From contig JAGWTU010000005.1 in the NCBI GenBank assembly GCA_028868825.1, forward strand, positions 96,164 to 160,163: 64,000 nt of DNA, in the 5' to 3' direction. Below the pieces are notes generated by a model. That model had not been told where the DNA came from. It made no database searches and worked only from the letters and a program-made list of their open reading frames with translations. Shown one piece after another: positions 41,113-54,087 of the stretch. A program made the translations under genes and the position numbers. The stretch comes from Burkholderiales bacterium (GTDB taxonomy: Bacteria; Pseudomonadota; Gammaproteobacteria; Burkholderiales; Burkholderiaceae_C). Each line of letters begins with the position of its first letter. Within the stretch, counting starts at the first letter, position 1.

Positions 41113-42237
41113 ATGAACTGGAAGCTCCTCCTCGCCGGCCTCGGCATCACCGCACTCGCCACCCTCGGCGCCTGCGGGCCGACGCCGCCCCAGCCTGGTG
41201 CGCCGGAGGAGCCGGTCCTCAACGTCTACAACTGGTCCGATTACATCGGCCCGAACACGATCGCCGATTTCGAGAAGGAAACCGGCATCAAGGTGCGCTA
41301 CGACGTCTTCGACAGCAACGAGACGCTGCTGGCCAAGATGATGGCCGGACGCACCGGCTACGACGTCATCGTGCCCTCGGCGCAATGGGCCAAGCTGATG
41401 TTCGACGGCGGCCTGCTGCGCAAGCTCGACAAGTCGGCGCTGCCGAACCTGAAGTACCTCGACCCCGATGTCGAGGCCGCGCTGGCCAGGCTCGACCCCG
41501 GCAACCAATATGTCGTCGACTGGCTCTGGGGCTACGTCACGGTGGGCATCAACGTCGACAAGCTCAAGGCGGCGCTCGGTGACCTGCCGATGCCGGCCAA
41601 TGCCTGGGACCTGATCTTCAAGCCCGAGTACATCGGGCGCGCCAAGGGCTGCGGCGTGACGCTGCTCGATTCGGCCAGCGACGTCATCCCCGCCGCGCTG
41701 CGCTATCTCGGGCGGCCGCCGTTCAGCAAGGACCCGGCGGACTACACCGCCGCCGCCGCGCTGCTGAAATCGATCCGCCCGGCCGTCGTGCGCTTCGACA
41801 GTTCGGGCTACATCAATGACCTCGCCAACGGCTCGCTGTGCCTGGTGATGGGTTTCGCCGGCGACATCAACATCGCGCGCCGCCGCGCCATCGAGGGCCA
41901 CACCGGCGCGCACATCGAGGCGCTGGTGCCGAATTCGGGCGCGCAGCTGTTCTTCGACGTGATGGCCATTCCCGCCGACGCGCCGCACCCGCGCAATGCG
42001 CTGCGCTGGATCAACTACATCCTGCAGCCCAAGGTCGCCGCCGAGCTGACGAACAAGGTCTTCTACGCGAATCCGAACGCCGCCGCGCATCCCTTCATCA
42101 ACCCGGCGGTGGCCAACGACCCGACGATCTTCCTCTCGGCCCAGGACCTGGCGCGAATGATTCCCAACGAGCCGATCACGCCCGACCTGCGGCGCCTCTC
42201 GACGCGCACCTTCACCACCTTCAAGACCGGACTCTGA
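41113..42237 (+). CDS. potF: Putrescine ABC transporter binding protein (PotF/SpuD-like)
   Basis: This 374-residue binding protein has a lipobox, TLGAC, near residue 21, so it is probably anchored as a lipoprotein instead of being free in the periplasm like E. coli PotF. The mature part begins VLNVYNWSDYIGPNTIADFEK, the hallmark of polyamine-binding PotF/PotD proteins. The ligand-binding residues LWGYVTVGIN and DVIPAALRYLG are present. The ATP-binding, two permease and dehydrogenase genes follow on the same strand. Confidence 0.92.
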   Translation: MNWKLLLAGLGITALATLGACGPTPPQPGAPEEPVLNVYNWSDYIGPNTIADFEKETGIKVRYDVFDSNETLLAKMMAGRTGYDVIVPSAQWAKLMFDGGLLRKLDKSALPNLKYLDPDVEAALARLDPGNQYVVDWLWGYVTVGINVDKLKAALGDLPMPANAWDLIFKPEYIGRAKGCGVTLLDSASDVIPAALRYLGRPPFSKDPADYTAAAALLKSIRPAVVRFDSSGYINDLANGSLCLVMGFAGDINIARRRAIEGHTGAHIEALVPNSGAQLFFDVMAIPADAPHPRNALRWINYILQPKVAAELTNKVFYANPNAAAHPFINPAVANDPTIFLSAQDLARMIPNEPITPDLRRLSTRTFTTFKTGL

Positions 42238-42242
42238 CCACC

Positions 42243-43333
<1,091 letters not shown>

Positions 43334-43337
<4 letters not shown>

Positions 43338-44278
43338 GCGCCGCCGTCGCGAATTGGCGCGGCAGGTTGAGCGGCTTGTTGAGCGGTCGCACCCTCGTCA
43401 TCGCCCTGCCCTATCTGTTCCTGCTCGTGTTCTTCCTGCTGCCCTTCCTGATCGTCGGCAAGATCAGCATCAGCGACATGCAGGGCGTCGCCTTCCGCGA
43501 CGTGCTGAGCTTCAAGGACGGCGTCGTCACGCTGGCGGTGAAGGTCTCGACCTATGCCTTCCTCGCCCACGACAGCCTGTACCTGCGCACCTACCTCAGC
43601 AGCCTGGGCTACGCGGCGCTGACGACGGTGATCTGCCTCGCCATCGGCTACCCCTTCGCCTACTTCATGGCGCGCGCTCGCAGCAGCGTGCAGCCGGCGC
43701 TGCTGATGCTCGTGATGCTGCCGTTCTGGACCTCGTTCCTGCTGCGCGTCTATTCGTGGAAGGGGCTGCTGGGCGCCGACGGACTCGTCTCCGACGCGCT
43801 GATCGCCAGCGGCGCCGACCGCCTGCTCGCCGCCGCCGGGCTGATCCCCGCCCCGGGGCTGTTCATGAACACCTCGTTCTCCTTGATCGTCGGCATGGTC
43901 TACAACTACCTGCCGTTCATGATCCTGCCGCTGTACGCGACGCTGTCGAAGATGGACCTGCGCCTGCTCGAGGCCGCCGCCGACCTCGGCGCCACGCCCT
44001 GGGTCGCGTTCTGGCGCATCACCGTGCCGCTGTCGAAGGCCGGCATCATCGCCGGCGCGATGCTCGTGTTCATACCCTGCATCGGCGAATACGTGATCCC
44101 CGAATTGCTCGGCGGTCCGCAGAACCTGATGATCGGCCGCGTCATCTGGGACGAGTTCTTCTCGAACAACGACTGGCCGATGGCCGCCACCGTCGCCACC
44201 GTGATGATCCTGCTCATCATCGTGCCGCTGGCCGTCTTCAACAAATACCGCGCCGAGGCGCAGGAGCTGCGGCGATGA
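43334..44278 (+). CDS. potH: Putrescine ABC transporter permease (PotH-like)
   Basis: This 314-residue permease has about six transmembrane segments. The ATPase-contact EAA loop is LLEAAADLGATPWVAFWRITVPLS. The LLPFLIVGKISISD segment after the first helix is typical of PotH/PotB. The start ATG overlaps the potG stop and its own stop overlaps potI, so translation of the transporter genes is tightly coupled. Confidence 0.93.
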
Positions 44279-45114
44279 GGGCGGCGCAGTTCAACCGCTG
44301 GTTCGGCCGCGCCTGGCTCACGGCCGGCTATGCCTTCCTGTTCCTGCCCATCGTCGCGCTCGTCGTCTACTCGTTCAACGATTCGCCGCTGCCCAATGTC
44401 TGGCGCGGCTTCACGTTCAAGTGGTATGCCGCGGTTGCCGAGGACGACGAGCTGATCTCGGCGTTCCTTCTCAGCCTGCGCGTGGCGCTGCTCACGGCCT
44501 GCGGCTCGGTCGTGCTGGGCACGCTGGCGGCCTTCGTGCTCGTCAAATACAGGCGCTTCAACGGTCGCACGCTGTTCAGCGGCATGGTCAGCGCGCCGCT
44601 GGTGATGCCCGAGGTCGTCATCGGGCTGTCGCTGCTGCTGATGCTCGTCAGCGTGCAGCGCGCCTTCGGCGTGCCGCAGCGCGGCATGTCGACGATCTGG
44701 CTCGGCCATCTGCTGATGGGCATGGCCTACGCGACCGTCGTCGTGCAGGCGCGGCTGCAGGACTTGAACCCGCAGCTCGAGGAGGCGGCGATGGACCTCG
44801 GCGCGCATCCGGCGCAGGTGTTCTGGCTCGTGACGCTGCCGATGATCTCGCAGGCGATGGTTTCGGCCTGGCTGCTGACGTTCACGCTCTCGCTCGACGA
44901 TGTCGTGATCTCGAGCTTCCTCTCCGGCCCCGGGTCGACGACGCTGCCGCTGGTGATCTTCTCGCGCGCGCGGCTGGGGCTGAACCCGAGCGTCAACGTC
45001 GTCGCCGCGGTGACGGTGGCCGTCGTCGGCACCGGCGTGGCGATCGCCAGCTACTGGATCGCGCGCCAGGAACGCCAGCGCCTGCTCGACCTCGCCGCGG
45101 CAGCGCGCGCCTGA
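44275..45114 (+). CDS. potI: Putrescine ABC transporter permease (PotI-like)
   Basis: This 279-residue permease is the second channel subunit, with about six transmembrane segments. The first is followed by VVYSFNDSPLPNVW, typical of PotI/PotC. The EAA loop is LEEAAMDLGAHPAQVFWLVTLP. LSLDDVVISSFLSGPGSTTLP near the C-terminus is another family mark. It overlaps potH by 4 bases and is followed after 16 bases by the dehydrogenase gene. Confidence 0.93.
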   Translation: MRAAQFNRWFGRAWLTAGYAFLFLPIVALVVYSFNDSPLPNVWRGFTFKWYAAVAEDDELISAFLLSLRVALLTACGSVVLGTLAAFVLVKYRRFNGRTLFSGMVSAPLVMPEVVIGLSLLLMLVSVQRAFGVPQRGMSTIWLGHLLMGMAYATVVVQARLQDLNPQLEEAAMDLGAHPAQVFWLVTLPMISQAMVSAWLLTFTLSLDDVVISSFLSGPGSTTLPLVIFSRARLGLNPSVNVVAAVTVAVVGTGVAIASYWIARQERQRLLDLAAAARA

Positions 45115-45130
45115 ACCTAGGAGTCACGAC

Positions 45131-46624
45131 ATGACCGCCATCGACTGGCATCAACGGGCCGCCGCGCTGCGCCCCGACGGCCGACTCGTCATCGACGGCC
45201 GGCGCATAGCCGCCGCCGACGGCGCCACCTTCGACAACCGCTCGCCGATCGACGGCCGCTCGCTCGGCACTGCCGCGCGCGGCCAGACGGCCGATATCGA
45301 CGCCGCGGTCGCCAGCGCGCGCCGGGCATTCGATGGCCGCAGCTGGTGCGGCCAGACGCCGGCGCAGCGCAAGCAGGTGCTGCTGCGCTTCGCCGAGGGC
45401 ATCCTCGCGGCGCGCGAGGAACTGGCGCTGCTCGAGACGATGGACATGGGCAAGCCGATCGCCGATGCACTCGGTGTCGACGTGCCGGCGACGGCGCGCT
45501 GCATCGCCTGGTATGCCGAAGCGGTCGACAAGGTCTACGGCGAGATCGCGCCCACGGGCGACCGGGCACTGGCGCTGATCACGCGCGAGCCGGTCGGCGT
45601 CGTCGGCGCCATCGTGCCCTGGAACTACCCGATGCTGATGGCCGCCTGGAAGCTCGGCCCGGCGCTGGCGGCCGGCAATTCGCTGGTCCTCAAGCCGAGC
45701 GAGAAAAGCCCGCTGACGGCGCTGCGGCTGGCCGAGATCGCGGTCGAGGCCGGGCTGCCGCCGGGCGTCTTCAACGTCGTCACCGGCTACGGCCACGAGG
45801 CCGGCGAGGCGCTGGCGCTGCACGGCGATGTCGATGCCGTCGGCTTCACCGGCAGCACCCGCGTCGGAAGGCGGATGCTCGAATACGCGGGACGATCCAA
45901 TCTCAAGCGCGTGTACAACGAACTCGGCGGCAAATCGGCCTTCGTCGTCTTCGACGATTGCGCCGACATCGGCCGCGCCGCGCAGACGATCGCCGCCAGC
46001 ATCTGGTTCAACCAGGGCGAGAGCTGCAACGCGCCATCGCGCGCCATCGTCCATGAGCGCGTCGCCGATGAATTCGCCGCCACCGTCGCCGCGCTGGCGC
46101 CGCGCTACCAGCCCGGCGACCCGCTCGACGCGGCGACGGTGATGGGCGCCATCGTCGACGAGACGCAGCTGCGATCGGTGCTCGGCCATATCGAGGCCGG
46201 ACGCGCGGCAGGTGCGCAATGTGTCACCGGCGGACGCCGCGCGCGCGAGGCCAGCGGCGGTTACTACGTCGAGCCGACGCTGTTCGACGGCGTCGCGCCG
46301 GCCATGACCATCGCGCGCCAGGAGATCTTCGGCCCCGTGCTGTCGCTGCTGCGCTTCTCGACCGAAGGCGAGGCGATCGCCGTCGCCAACGACAGCGACT
46401 ACGGGCTGCAGGCCAGCGTCTGGACCGACACGCTGTCGCGCGCCCACCGCGTGGCACGCGCCTTGCGAGCCGGCACCGTGCATGTGAACCAGTACGACGA
46501 GGACGACATCACCGTGCCTTTCGGCGGTTACAAGCAAAGCGGCAACGGCCGCGACAAATCGCTCCACGCCTTCGACAAGTACACCGAACTGAAAACGACC
46601 TGGTTGCGCATCGATCCGGCTTGA
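45131..46624 (+). CDS. puuC: Aldehyde dehydrogenase (PuuC-like)
   Basis: This 497-residue NAD(P)-dependent dehydrogenase has the full ALDH machinery: cofactor segment PWNYPMLMAAWKLGPALAAGN, VGFTGSTRVGRR, catalytic Glu in NELGGKSAFVVF and catalytic Cys in FNQGESCNAPSR near residue 300. By sequence and position it should oxidise gamma-glutamyl-aminobutyraldehyde or 4-aminobutyraldehyde to the acid. AGGAG lies 6 bases before the ATG at 45131. It follows potI and precedes a TonB-dependent receptor. Confidence 0.92.
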   Translation: MTAIDWHQRAAALRPDGRLVIDGRRIAAADGATFDNRSPIDGRSLGTAARGQTADIDAAVASARRAFDGRSWCGQTPAQRKQVLLRFAEGILAAREELALLETMDMGKPIADALGVDVPATARCIAWYAEAVDKVYGEIAPTGDRALALITREPVGVVGAIVPWNYPMLMAAWKLGPALAAGNSLVLKPSEKSPLTALRLAEIAVEAGLPPGVFNVVTGYGHEAGEALALHGDVDAVGFTGSTRVGRRMLEYAGRSNLKRVYNELGGKSAFVVFDDCADIGRAAQTIAASIWFNQGESCNAPSRAIVHERVADEFAATVAALAPRYQPGDPLDAATVMGAIVDETQLRSVLGHIEAGRAAGAQCVTGGRRAREASGGYYVEPTLFDGVAPAMTIARQEIFGPVLSLLRFSTEGEAIAVANDSDYGLQASVWTDTLSRAHRVARALRAGTVHVNQYDEDDITVPFGGYKQSGNGRDKSLHAFDKYTELKTTWLRIDPA

Positions 46625-46673
46625 TCGACCGCGCCGCCGCCCCTCGAAACGACCAACCCCCCAGGAGACAAGC

Positions 46674-49484
46674 ATGCGTCGCTACGCCCCGAAATGGCCC
46701 GGTCTCACCTTGGCGGCGCTGCTGCCCGTCATCCATGGCGCCGCGCTGGCGCAGGATGCGGCGCCCGGTCAGCGCATCGTCGTCACCGGCTCGAACCTGC
46801 ACCGCGCCGATGCCGAGACACCGAGCCCGGTGCAGACGCTCAGCGCGGCCGACCTCAAGGATTCGGGCTACACGAATCTCGCCGACGTGCTGCACCAGAT
46901 CACGGCCAACAACATGGGCTCGCTGTCGCAGGCCTCGCCCGGCGCCTTCGCCGCCGGTGGCAGCGGCATCGCGCTGCGCGGGCTGACGGTGGGCGCAACG
47001 CTGGTGCTCATCGACGGCCACCGCATGGCCGCCTACCCGATGCCCGACGACGGCGAGCGCGATTTCGTCGACATCTCGTCGATCCCGCTGGACGCGATCG
47101 AGCGCGTCGAGGTGCTCAAGGACGGCGCCTCGGCCGTCTACGGCTCCGACGCGATGGCCGGCGTCGTCAACGTGATCCTGAAGAAGACGATCACCGCGAC
47201 GACGATAGGCGCCGAACTCGGGTCGAGCACGAAACGCGACGGCAGGACGGCGCATTTCAGCTTCTCCACCGGCTGGGGCGATCTCGATGCGGACCACCAG
47301 AACGCCTACATCACCTTCGAGGCGCGACACCAGGACTCGATCCGGCTCAAGGACCGGCCCTACCTCGCCGTCACCGACTGGACGCCCTGGGGCGGCGCCA
47401 ACCTGACCCAGGGCACGCAATCGGGTGCGGCGTCGGGCGCCTCGAGCGGCGCGGGCAGCGGCAGCGGCTACCTCACCGACACGAGCGGCAACCCGATCTA
47501 CTACTACCCCGGCTGCACGGCCGCCGCGGCCGCGGCCGATCAATGCGGCTACGCGAACCCCAACATCACGATCCAGCCCGAGACGAGCAACCTCGACCTG
47601 CTCGGCCGCTACACGCGCGACCTCGGCAACGGCTGGCAGGCGAATGTCCAGGCCTCGCTGCTCAACAGCCAGGCCAAGGAAGTCGGCAACTACAACAACG
47701 CCTTCGCCACCGGCGTCGGCAGCGGCGCCAATGGCGGCGGCGTCAACCTGTTCAAGTTCGGCCCGAATATCGGGCCGACGCCGGCGTTCCCGGACCAGTT
47801 CCCCTTCGTCATCACGGTGCCGTCGAACTACCCCGGCAATTCGACGGGCGCCGCGGCGCCGCTGGTCTACGATTTCCCCGACCTCGGTCCGCAGACGCAG
47901 AAGGTGACGTCGAATTCGACCCGCCTCGTCGCCGAACTCGGCGGCACGCTGGGCGGCTGGGACCTGAACGCCGCGGCCGGCTATACGCGGGTGTCGACGA
48001 AGATCGAGCTCTTCAACTACATCGATTTCCCGAACCTGCAGGCCGCGCTCGACAGCGGCAGCTACATCGTCGGCGGCAGCAACAGCGCGTCGGTGCTCGC
48101 CGGCATCGCGCCGGCGGCGTCGTCGACATCGACGAACGAACTCTCGTTCCTGAGCCTGCGCGGATCGCATGACCTCGTGAAGCTGCCGGGCGGCATGATG
48201 CAGCTCGGCGCCGGTGCCGAGCTGACGCGGCGCTCGCTGCACGAGGCCTTCCCGACCTCGTTCATCAACGGCCAGCAGGCCAGCGGTATCTACTCGTTCG
48301 CGGTCGGCAAGCAGACCGTCGGCGCCGCCTATGTCGAGCTCGATGCGCCCATCGTCAAGTCGCTCGAGATCGATGCCGCGGCGCGCGTCGACCATTACGA
48401 CACCTACGGCAGTTCGGTCACGCCCAAGGTCGGCTTCAAGTTCGCGCCGATGCGCGAGTTCACGCTGCGCGGCACCTACAGCCAGGGCTTCCGCGCGCCG
48501 AACCCGGCCGAGATCGGCAACGCCGGATCGACCTCGGGCTTCGTCGGCAACCTGCAGGACCCGCTGTACTGCCCCGGCGGCAAGCCATCGGCCAACCTGC
48601 CGCCCGGCTACACGAGCGATTCCTGCAGCATCTCGCTGCAGGAGCTCCAGCTTTCATCGAAGCATCTGGACCCCGAGAAGTCGAAGTCGTTCACGCTGGG
48701 CCTGATCGTCGAGCCCAACAGCACCTACAGCGGCACGCTGGACTACTACCACATCACGATCCGCGACCAGATCATCTCGGTCGGCCAGCTCGGCCAGGGC
48801 GGCCTCGACAACGCCGCCACGCTGGGCACCGTGATCTACCGCGACGCCGGCGGCAACGTGCTCTACGACACCTATCCCTTCATCAACGCCAACACGACGA
48901 CGACCTCGGGCTTCGACCTCAATCTGCGCGCGCGCTACGGCCTGGGCGATGCCGGCAAGCTGACGGCCGAGTTGCAGACCTCGTACATGACGCAGTACGA
49001 CCTCACGGCGCAGGGCGTGACCTACCACCTCGCCGGCAGCCACGGGCCGGCCTTCGTCAGCACCGATACCGGCACGCCGCGCACGCGCGCCGCCTTCACG
49101 CTGACCTGGGAGCGGGGCCCGATGCAGCTCGCGGCGACGGTCAACTACATCTCGGGCTTCTCGGTCACCGACCCGAGCTACGGCATTCCCGATTGCGCGA
49201 CCGCACTGTCGGCCGAATTCCCGACCACGCCACCGCCGGCGCAGTTCTGCCGCGTGCCCTCGTTCACCGAACTCAACGTCGTCGGCCGCTACGACGTGAG
49301 CAAGAAGCTGCAATTGCACGCCGGCGTCACCAACCTGCTGAACCGGCGCGCGCCGCGCGACCTGCAGACCTTCGGCTCGGCCGGCAACGGCGCGCAGCAG
49401 GGCGGCGCGCCGTACAACCCGGCATTCCACCAGGACGGCGCCGTCGGGCCGATGCTGACCATCGGCGGGACGTACCAGTTCTGA
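46674..49484 (+). CDS. TonB-dependent outer-membrane receptor
   Basis: This 936-residue outer-membrane receptor has a signal peptide (residues 1-26, ending ALAQ). A plug domain follows with IVVTGSNLHRAD and PSPVQTLSAADLK, then GGSGIALRGLTVGATLVLIDGHRMA and ERVEVLKDGASAVYGSDAMAGVVN. A 22-stranded barrel ends in the aromatic GGTYQF. A Gly/Ser-rich segment lies near residues 245-260. Family members take up large or scarce substrates with energy from TonB. It is 49 bases after puuC, so it is probably part of the polyamine locus, which is unusual. The substrate is not known. Confidence 0.92.
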   Translation: MRRYAPKWPGLTLAALLPVIHGAALAQDAAPGQRIVVTGSNLHRADAETPSPVQTLSAADLKDSGYTNLADVLHQITANNMGSLSQASPGAFAAGGSGIALRGLTVGATLVLIDGHRMAAYPMPDDGERDFVDISSIPLDAIERVEVLKDGASAVYGSDAMAGVVNVILKKTITATTIGAELGSSTKRDGRTAHFSFSTGWGDLDADHQNAYITFEARHQDSIRLKDRPYLAVTDWTPWGGANLTQGTQSGAASGASSGAGSGSGYLTDTSGNPIYYYPGCTAAAAAADQCGYANPNITIQPETSNLDLLGRYTRDLGNGWQANVQASLLNSQAKEVGNYNNAFATGVGSGANGGGVNLFKFGPNIGPTPAFPDQFPFVITVPSNYPGNSTGAAAPLVYDFPDLGPQTQKVTSNSTRLVAELGGTLGGWDLNAAAGYTRVSTKIELFNYIDFPNLQAALDSGSYIVGGSNSASVLAGIAPAASSTSTNELSFLSLRGSHDLVKLPGGMMQLGAGAELTRRSLHEAFPTSFINGQQASGIYSFAVGKQTVGAAYVELDAPIVKSLEIDAAARVDHYDTYGSSVTPKVGFKFAPMREFTLRGTYSQGFRAPNPAEIGNAGSTSGFVGNLQDPLYCPGGKPSANLPPGYTSDSCSISLQELQLSSKHLDPEKSKSFTLGLIVEPNSTYSGTLDYYHITIRDQIISVGQLGQGGLDNAATLGTVIYRDAGGNVLYDTYPFINANTTTTSGFDLNLRARYGLGDAGKLTAELQTSYMTQYDLTAQGVTYHLAGSHGPAFVSTDTGTPRTRAAFTLTWERGPMQLAATVNYISGFSVTDPSYGIPDCATALSAEFPTTPPPAQFCRVPSFTELNVVGRYDVSKKLQLHAGVTNLLNRRAPRDLQTFGSAGNGAQQGGAPYNPAFHQDGAVGPMLTIGGTYQF

Positions 49485-49522
49485 AACCGCCCTGGACCGC
49501 CTATCTCAGCCTGGCCGCCAGC

Positions 49523-50398
49523 ATGACGCTGGTGGGCTGCTACGTCGGGCTGTCGAAGCTGCTGGTCGTCGCCTTCCCGGTGCTGCTGCTGAGCTGGCTG
49601 CGTTTCGGCATCGCCGCCGTCGCGATGGTGCCGTGGCTGCGCCGCCGCGATGGCGACGCGGTGCTGACGCGCGCCGACCGGCGGCTGCTGTTCTGGGAGA
49701 GCTTCCTCGGCAACTTCCTGTTCAGCATCTGCATGCTCTACGGCGTCGCGCTGACCTCGGCGCTGGCCGCCGGCGTCGTGATGGCGGCGATACCGGCCGC
49801 GGTGGCGCTGATGTCGCGGCTGTTCCTGGGCGAGCGCATCCTGCCGCGCGTGCAGCTGGCGATCGGCTGCGCGGCGCTCGGCATCGCGCTGCTGGCGCTG
49901 GCCCGGCATCCGGCCGCGACCGCCGCCGTGGCCGATCCGGCGGCGCCTGCGCCGCTGGGCTACGCGCTGCTGCTCGGCGCCGTGTTCTGCGAATCGGCCT
50001 ATGTCGTGATCGGCAAGCGGCTCACGGGGCGCGTCTCGCCGCCGCGCATCAGCGCCTTCATCAACCTCTGGGGACTGGTGCTGGTGACGCCTTTCGGGCT
50101 TTGGCAGGCGCGCGGTTTCGACTGGTCGGGCGTCGCGGCTTCGAACTGGGGGCTGCTCGTCTTCTACGCGCTGGCCGCGAGCATGGCGTCGGTGTGGCTG
50201 TGGATGCGCGGGCTGCGCCAGGTGCCCTCGTCGCGCGCCGGCATCTACACGGTGCTGCTGCCGGTGAGCGCGGCGCTCGTCGGCGTGCTCGTGCTCGGCG
50301 AGCCTTTCGGCGCGGCGCATGGCGCCGCGTTCGCGCTGGCGCTGGCCGGGCTGGTGCTGGCGACCTGGCCCGCGAGCGGCACCCCGCGGCCGGTCTGA
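49523..50398 (+). CDS. EamA/DMT-family transporter
   Basis: This protein of at least 291 residues has ten hydrophobic segments in two EamA repeats, as in the drug/metabolite transporter superfamily. The second repeat begins near LGYALLLGAVFCESAYVVIGK. Starting at ATG 49523 cuts into the first helix. A CTG at 49481, whose CTGA overlaps the TonB-receptor stop, would give a full first helix (KPPWTAYLSLAAS) and fits homologues better, but CTG starts are rare. It could export a metabolite linked to the polyamine locus. The substrate is unknown. Confidence 0.82.
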   Translation: MTLVGCYVGLSKLLVVAFPVLLLSWLRFGIAAVAMVPWLRRRDGDAVLTRADRRLLFWESFLGNFLFSICMLYGVALTSALAAGVVMAAIPAAVALMSRLFLGERILPRVQLAIGCAALGIALLALARHPAATAAVADPAAPAPLGYALLLGAVFCESAYVVIGKRLTGRVSPPRISAFINLWGLVLVTPFGLWQARGFDWSGVAASNWGLLVFYALAASMASVWLWMRGLRQVPSSRAGIYTVLLPVSAALVGVLVLGEPFGAAHGAAFALALAGLVLATWPASGTPRPV

Positions 50399-50425
50399 GC
50401 CCAGCGGCGACGCGAGGCGCGGCGC

Positions 50426-51073
50426 TCAGTCGCGGCGTCGCGCCTTGCCGTAGCGGGCAAAGCGCTCATGCACCTGCGTCATCTCGGCCGCCGACAGCAG
50501 CGCCGGCTCGCCGACGGCGAGCGCCTTCAGATAGACCTCGCACAGCGATTCGATCTCCTGCACGACCTTCATCGCCCGGGCCAGCGTCGGCCCGGCGGCG
50601 ACGAGGCCATGGTTGGCGAGCAGGCAGGCATCGCGCTCGCGCAGCGCGGTGGCGACGGCCTTCGACAGCGCCTCGGTGCCGAACAGGTGATAGGGCACGC
50701 AGGGCACGTCGTCGCCGCCGGCCACGGCCACCATGTAGTGGAACGAAGGCAGGCCGCGGCGCAGGCAGGCCAGCGCCGTCGCGTGGATCGAATGGGTGTG
50801 GACGACGGCCTGCAGATCGGCCCGCGCGAGGTAGGCCGCCTGATGGAAATGCCATTCGCTCGATGGCTCCCAATCGCCGCGCCCGCTGCCGTCCCAGCCG
50901 ACCCAGACGAGGTCCTGCGGCCGCAATTCGTCGGCGCCCATGCCGGTCGGCGTGATCAGCATCCCGGCACCGAAGCGGTGGCTGCAATTGCCGGTGCTGC
51001 CGCGGTTCATGCCCAGTGCATCGAGGCGCTGCCCGGCGGCGACGATGGCGGTGCGGATCGCGTCCTCGTTCAT
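50426..51073 (-). CDS. Class II aldolase (FucA-like; probable 5-methylthioribulose-1-phosphate aldolase)
   Basis: This 215-residue zinc aldolase is closely patterned on L-fuculose-1-phosphate aldolase. It has NRGSTGNCSHR and MLITPTG, then SSEWHFHQAAYLARADLQAV with the active-site Glu. HTHSIHATALA and LLANHGLVA carry the zinc-binding His residues. Overlap with mtnA and the nearby mtnP suggest it cleaves 5-methylthioribulose-1-phosphate to DHAP and methylthioacetaldehyde. MtnB dehydratase has the same fold, but the FucA-like details and the absence of mtnC and mtnD here favour an aldolase. Confidence 0.85.
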   Translation of the reverse strand: MNEDAIRTAIVAAGQRLDALGMNRGSTGNCSHRFGAGMLITPTGMGADELRPQDLVWVGWDGSGRGDWEPSSEWHFHQAAYLARADLQAVVHTHSIHATALACLRRGLPSFHYMVAVAGGDDVPCVPYHLFGTEALSKAVATALRERDACLLANHGLVAAGPTLARAMKVVQEIESLCEVYLKALAVGEPALLSAAEMTQVHERFARYGKARRRD

Positions 51074-52158
51074 GCGGCGTGCTCGATCAAACGGCGCAGT
51101 GCACCGGCCTCGGCGGCGACGATGCCACGCTCGGTGACGATGCCGGTGACAAGCCTGGCCGGCGTGACATCGAAGGCCGGGTTCGCCGCCGCCGTGCCTT
51201 CGGGCGTCAGCCGGACTTCAACCAGCGCACCGGCAGCGTCGACGCCGGCGATATGCGTGACCTCGCGCGCGCCGCGCTCCTCGATCGGGATCGCCGCGCC
51301 GTCCGCCAGCGCCGCGTCGAGCGTCGAGATCGGCATCGCGACGTAGAAAGGCACACCGTTGTCGTGCGCCGCCAGCGCCTTCAGATAGGTGCCGATCTTG
51401 TTGCAGACATCGCCGCGCGCGCTCACGCGGTCGCAGCCGACGATGACGATGTCGACCTCGCCGCGCTGCATCAGATGGCCGCCGGCGTTGTCGGCGATCA
51501 GCGTGTGCGCGACGCCGGCCTGGCCGAGTTCCCAGGCCGTCAGGCTCGCGCCCTGGTTGCGCGGCCGCGTCTCGTCGACCCAGACATGGGCCTCGATGCC
51601 GGCGGCCTGGGCCTGGTAGATCGGCGCCGTCGCCGTGCCCCAGTCGACGGTGGCGAGCCAGCCGGCGTTGCAATGCGTCAGCACCTGCACCGGTGACCCC
51701 GGCTTGCGCCGCGCGATGGCCTGCAGCAGCGCCAGGCCATGGCGGCCGATCGCGGCATTGGTCTCGACATCGGCCTCGGCGATGGCGTCGGCAAGGTCCC
51801 AGGCGACGCGCGCGCGGTCGGCGACGGCCATCGGCCGCAGGCCATCGGACATGCGCTGCAGCGCCCAGGCCAGGTTGACGGCGGTCGGCCGCGCGCGCGC
51901 CAGCATCGACGCGGCCGCAGCCAGCGCCGCGTCGCCGGCATCGCGGTTCATCTGCAGCGCGATGCCATAGGCCGCGGTGGCGCCGATCAGCGGCGCACCG
52001 CGCACCCACATCTCGCGGATGGCGACCTCGACCGCCTCGGCGCTGGCCAGCGTCTCGATGCGCAGCGCATGCGGCAGCGCGCGCTGGTCGATCACCATCA
52101 GCGCATCGCGCTGCGGCGCCGGCCACAGCGTGCGCATCGGGCTGCCGCCGACCTTCAT
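51070..52158 (-). CDS. mtnA: 5-methylthioribose-1-phosphate isomerase
   Basis: This 362-residue aldose-ketose isomerase converts 5-methylthioribose-1-phosphate to the ribulose form. Related to eIF2B, it carries the substrate segment RGAPLIGATAAYGIAL, catalytic Cys in LTHCNAGWLAT and catalytic Asp in VGCDRVSARGDVCNKIGTY. The ATG at 52158 begins MKVGGSPMRTLW, the usual start. It follows mtnP after 10 bases, and its stop overlaps the aldolase start by 4 bases. It forms the middle step of the proposed DHAP shunt. Confidence 0.95.
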   Translation of the reverse strand: MKVGGSPMRTLWPAPQRDALMVIDQRALPHALRIETLASAEAVEVAIREMWVRGAPLIGATAAYGIALQMNRDAGDAALAAAASMLARARPTAVNLAWALQRMSDGLRPMAVADRARVAWDLADAIAEADVETNAAIGRHGLALLQAIARRKPGSPVQVLTHCNAGWLATVDWGTATAPIYQAQAAGIEAHVWVDETRPRNQGASLTAWELGQAGVAHTLIADNAGGHLMQRGEVDIVIVGCDRVSARGDVCNKIGTYLKALAAHDNGVPFYVAMPISTLDAALADGAAIPIEERGAREVTHIAGVDAAGALVEVRLTPEGTAAANPAFDVTPARLVTGIVTERGIVAAEAGALRRLIEHAA

Positions 52159-52168
52159 GCGCCGACGC

Positions 52169-54083
<1,915 letters not shown>

Positions 54084-54087
<4 letters not shown>

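Noticed and set aside
50426..51073. Assignment of the class II aldolase as MtnB (methylthioribulose-1-phosphate dehydratase)
   Set aside because: The residue pattern follows FucA-type aldolases, and mtnC and mtnD are missing nearby. An aldolase role fits better, though it needs a biochemical test.
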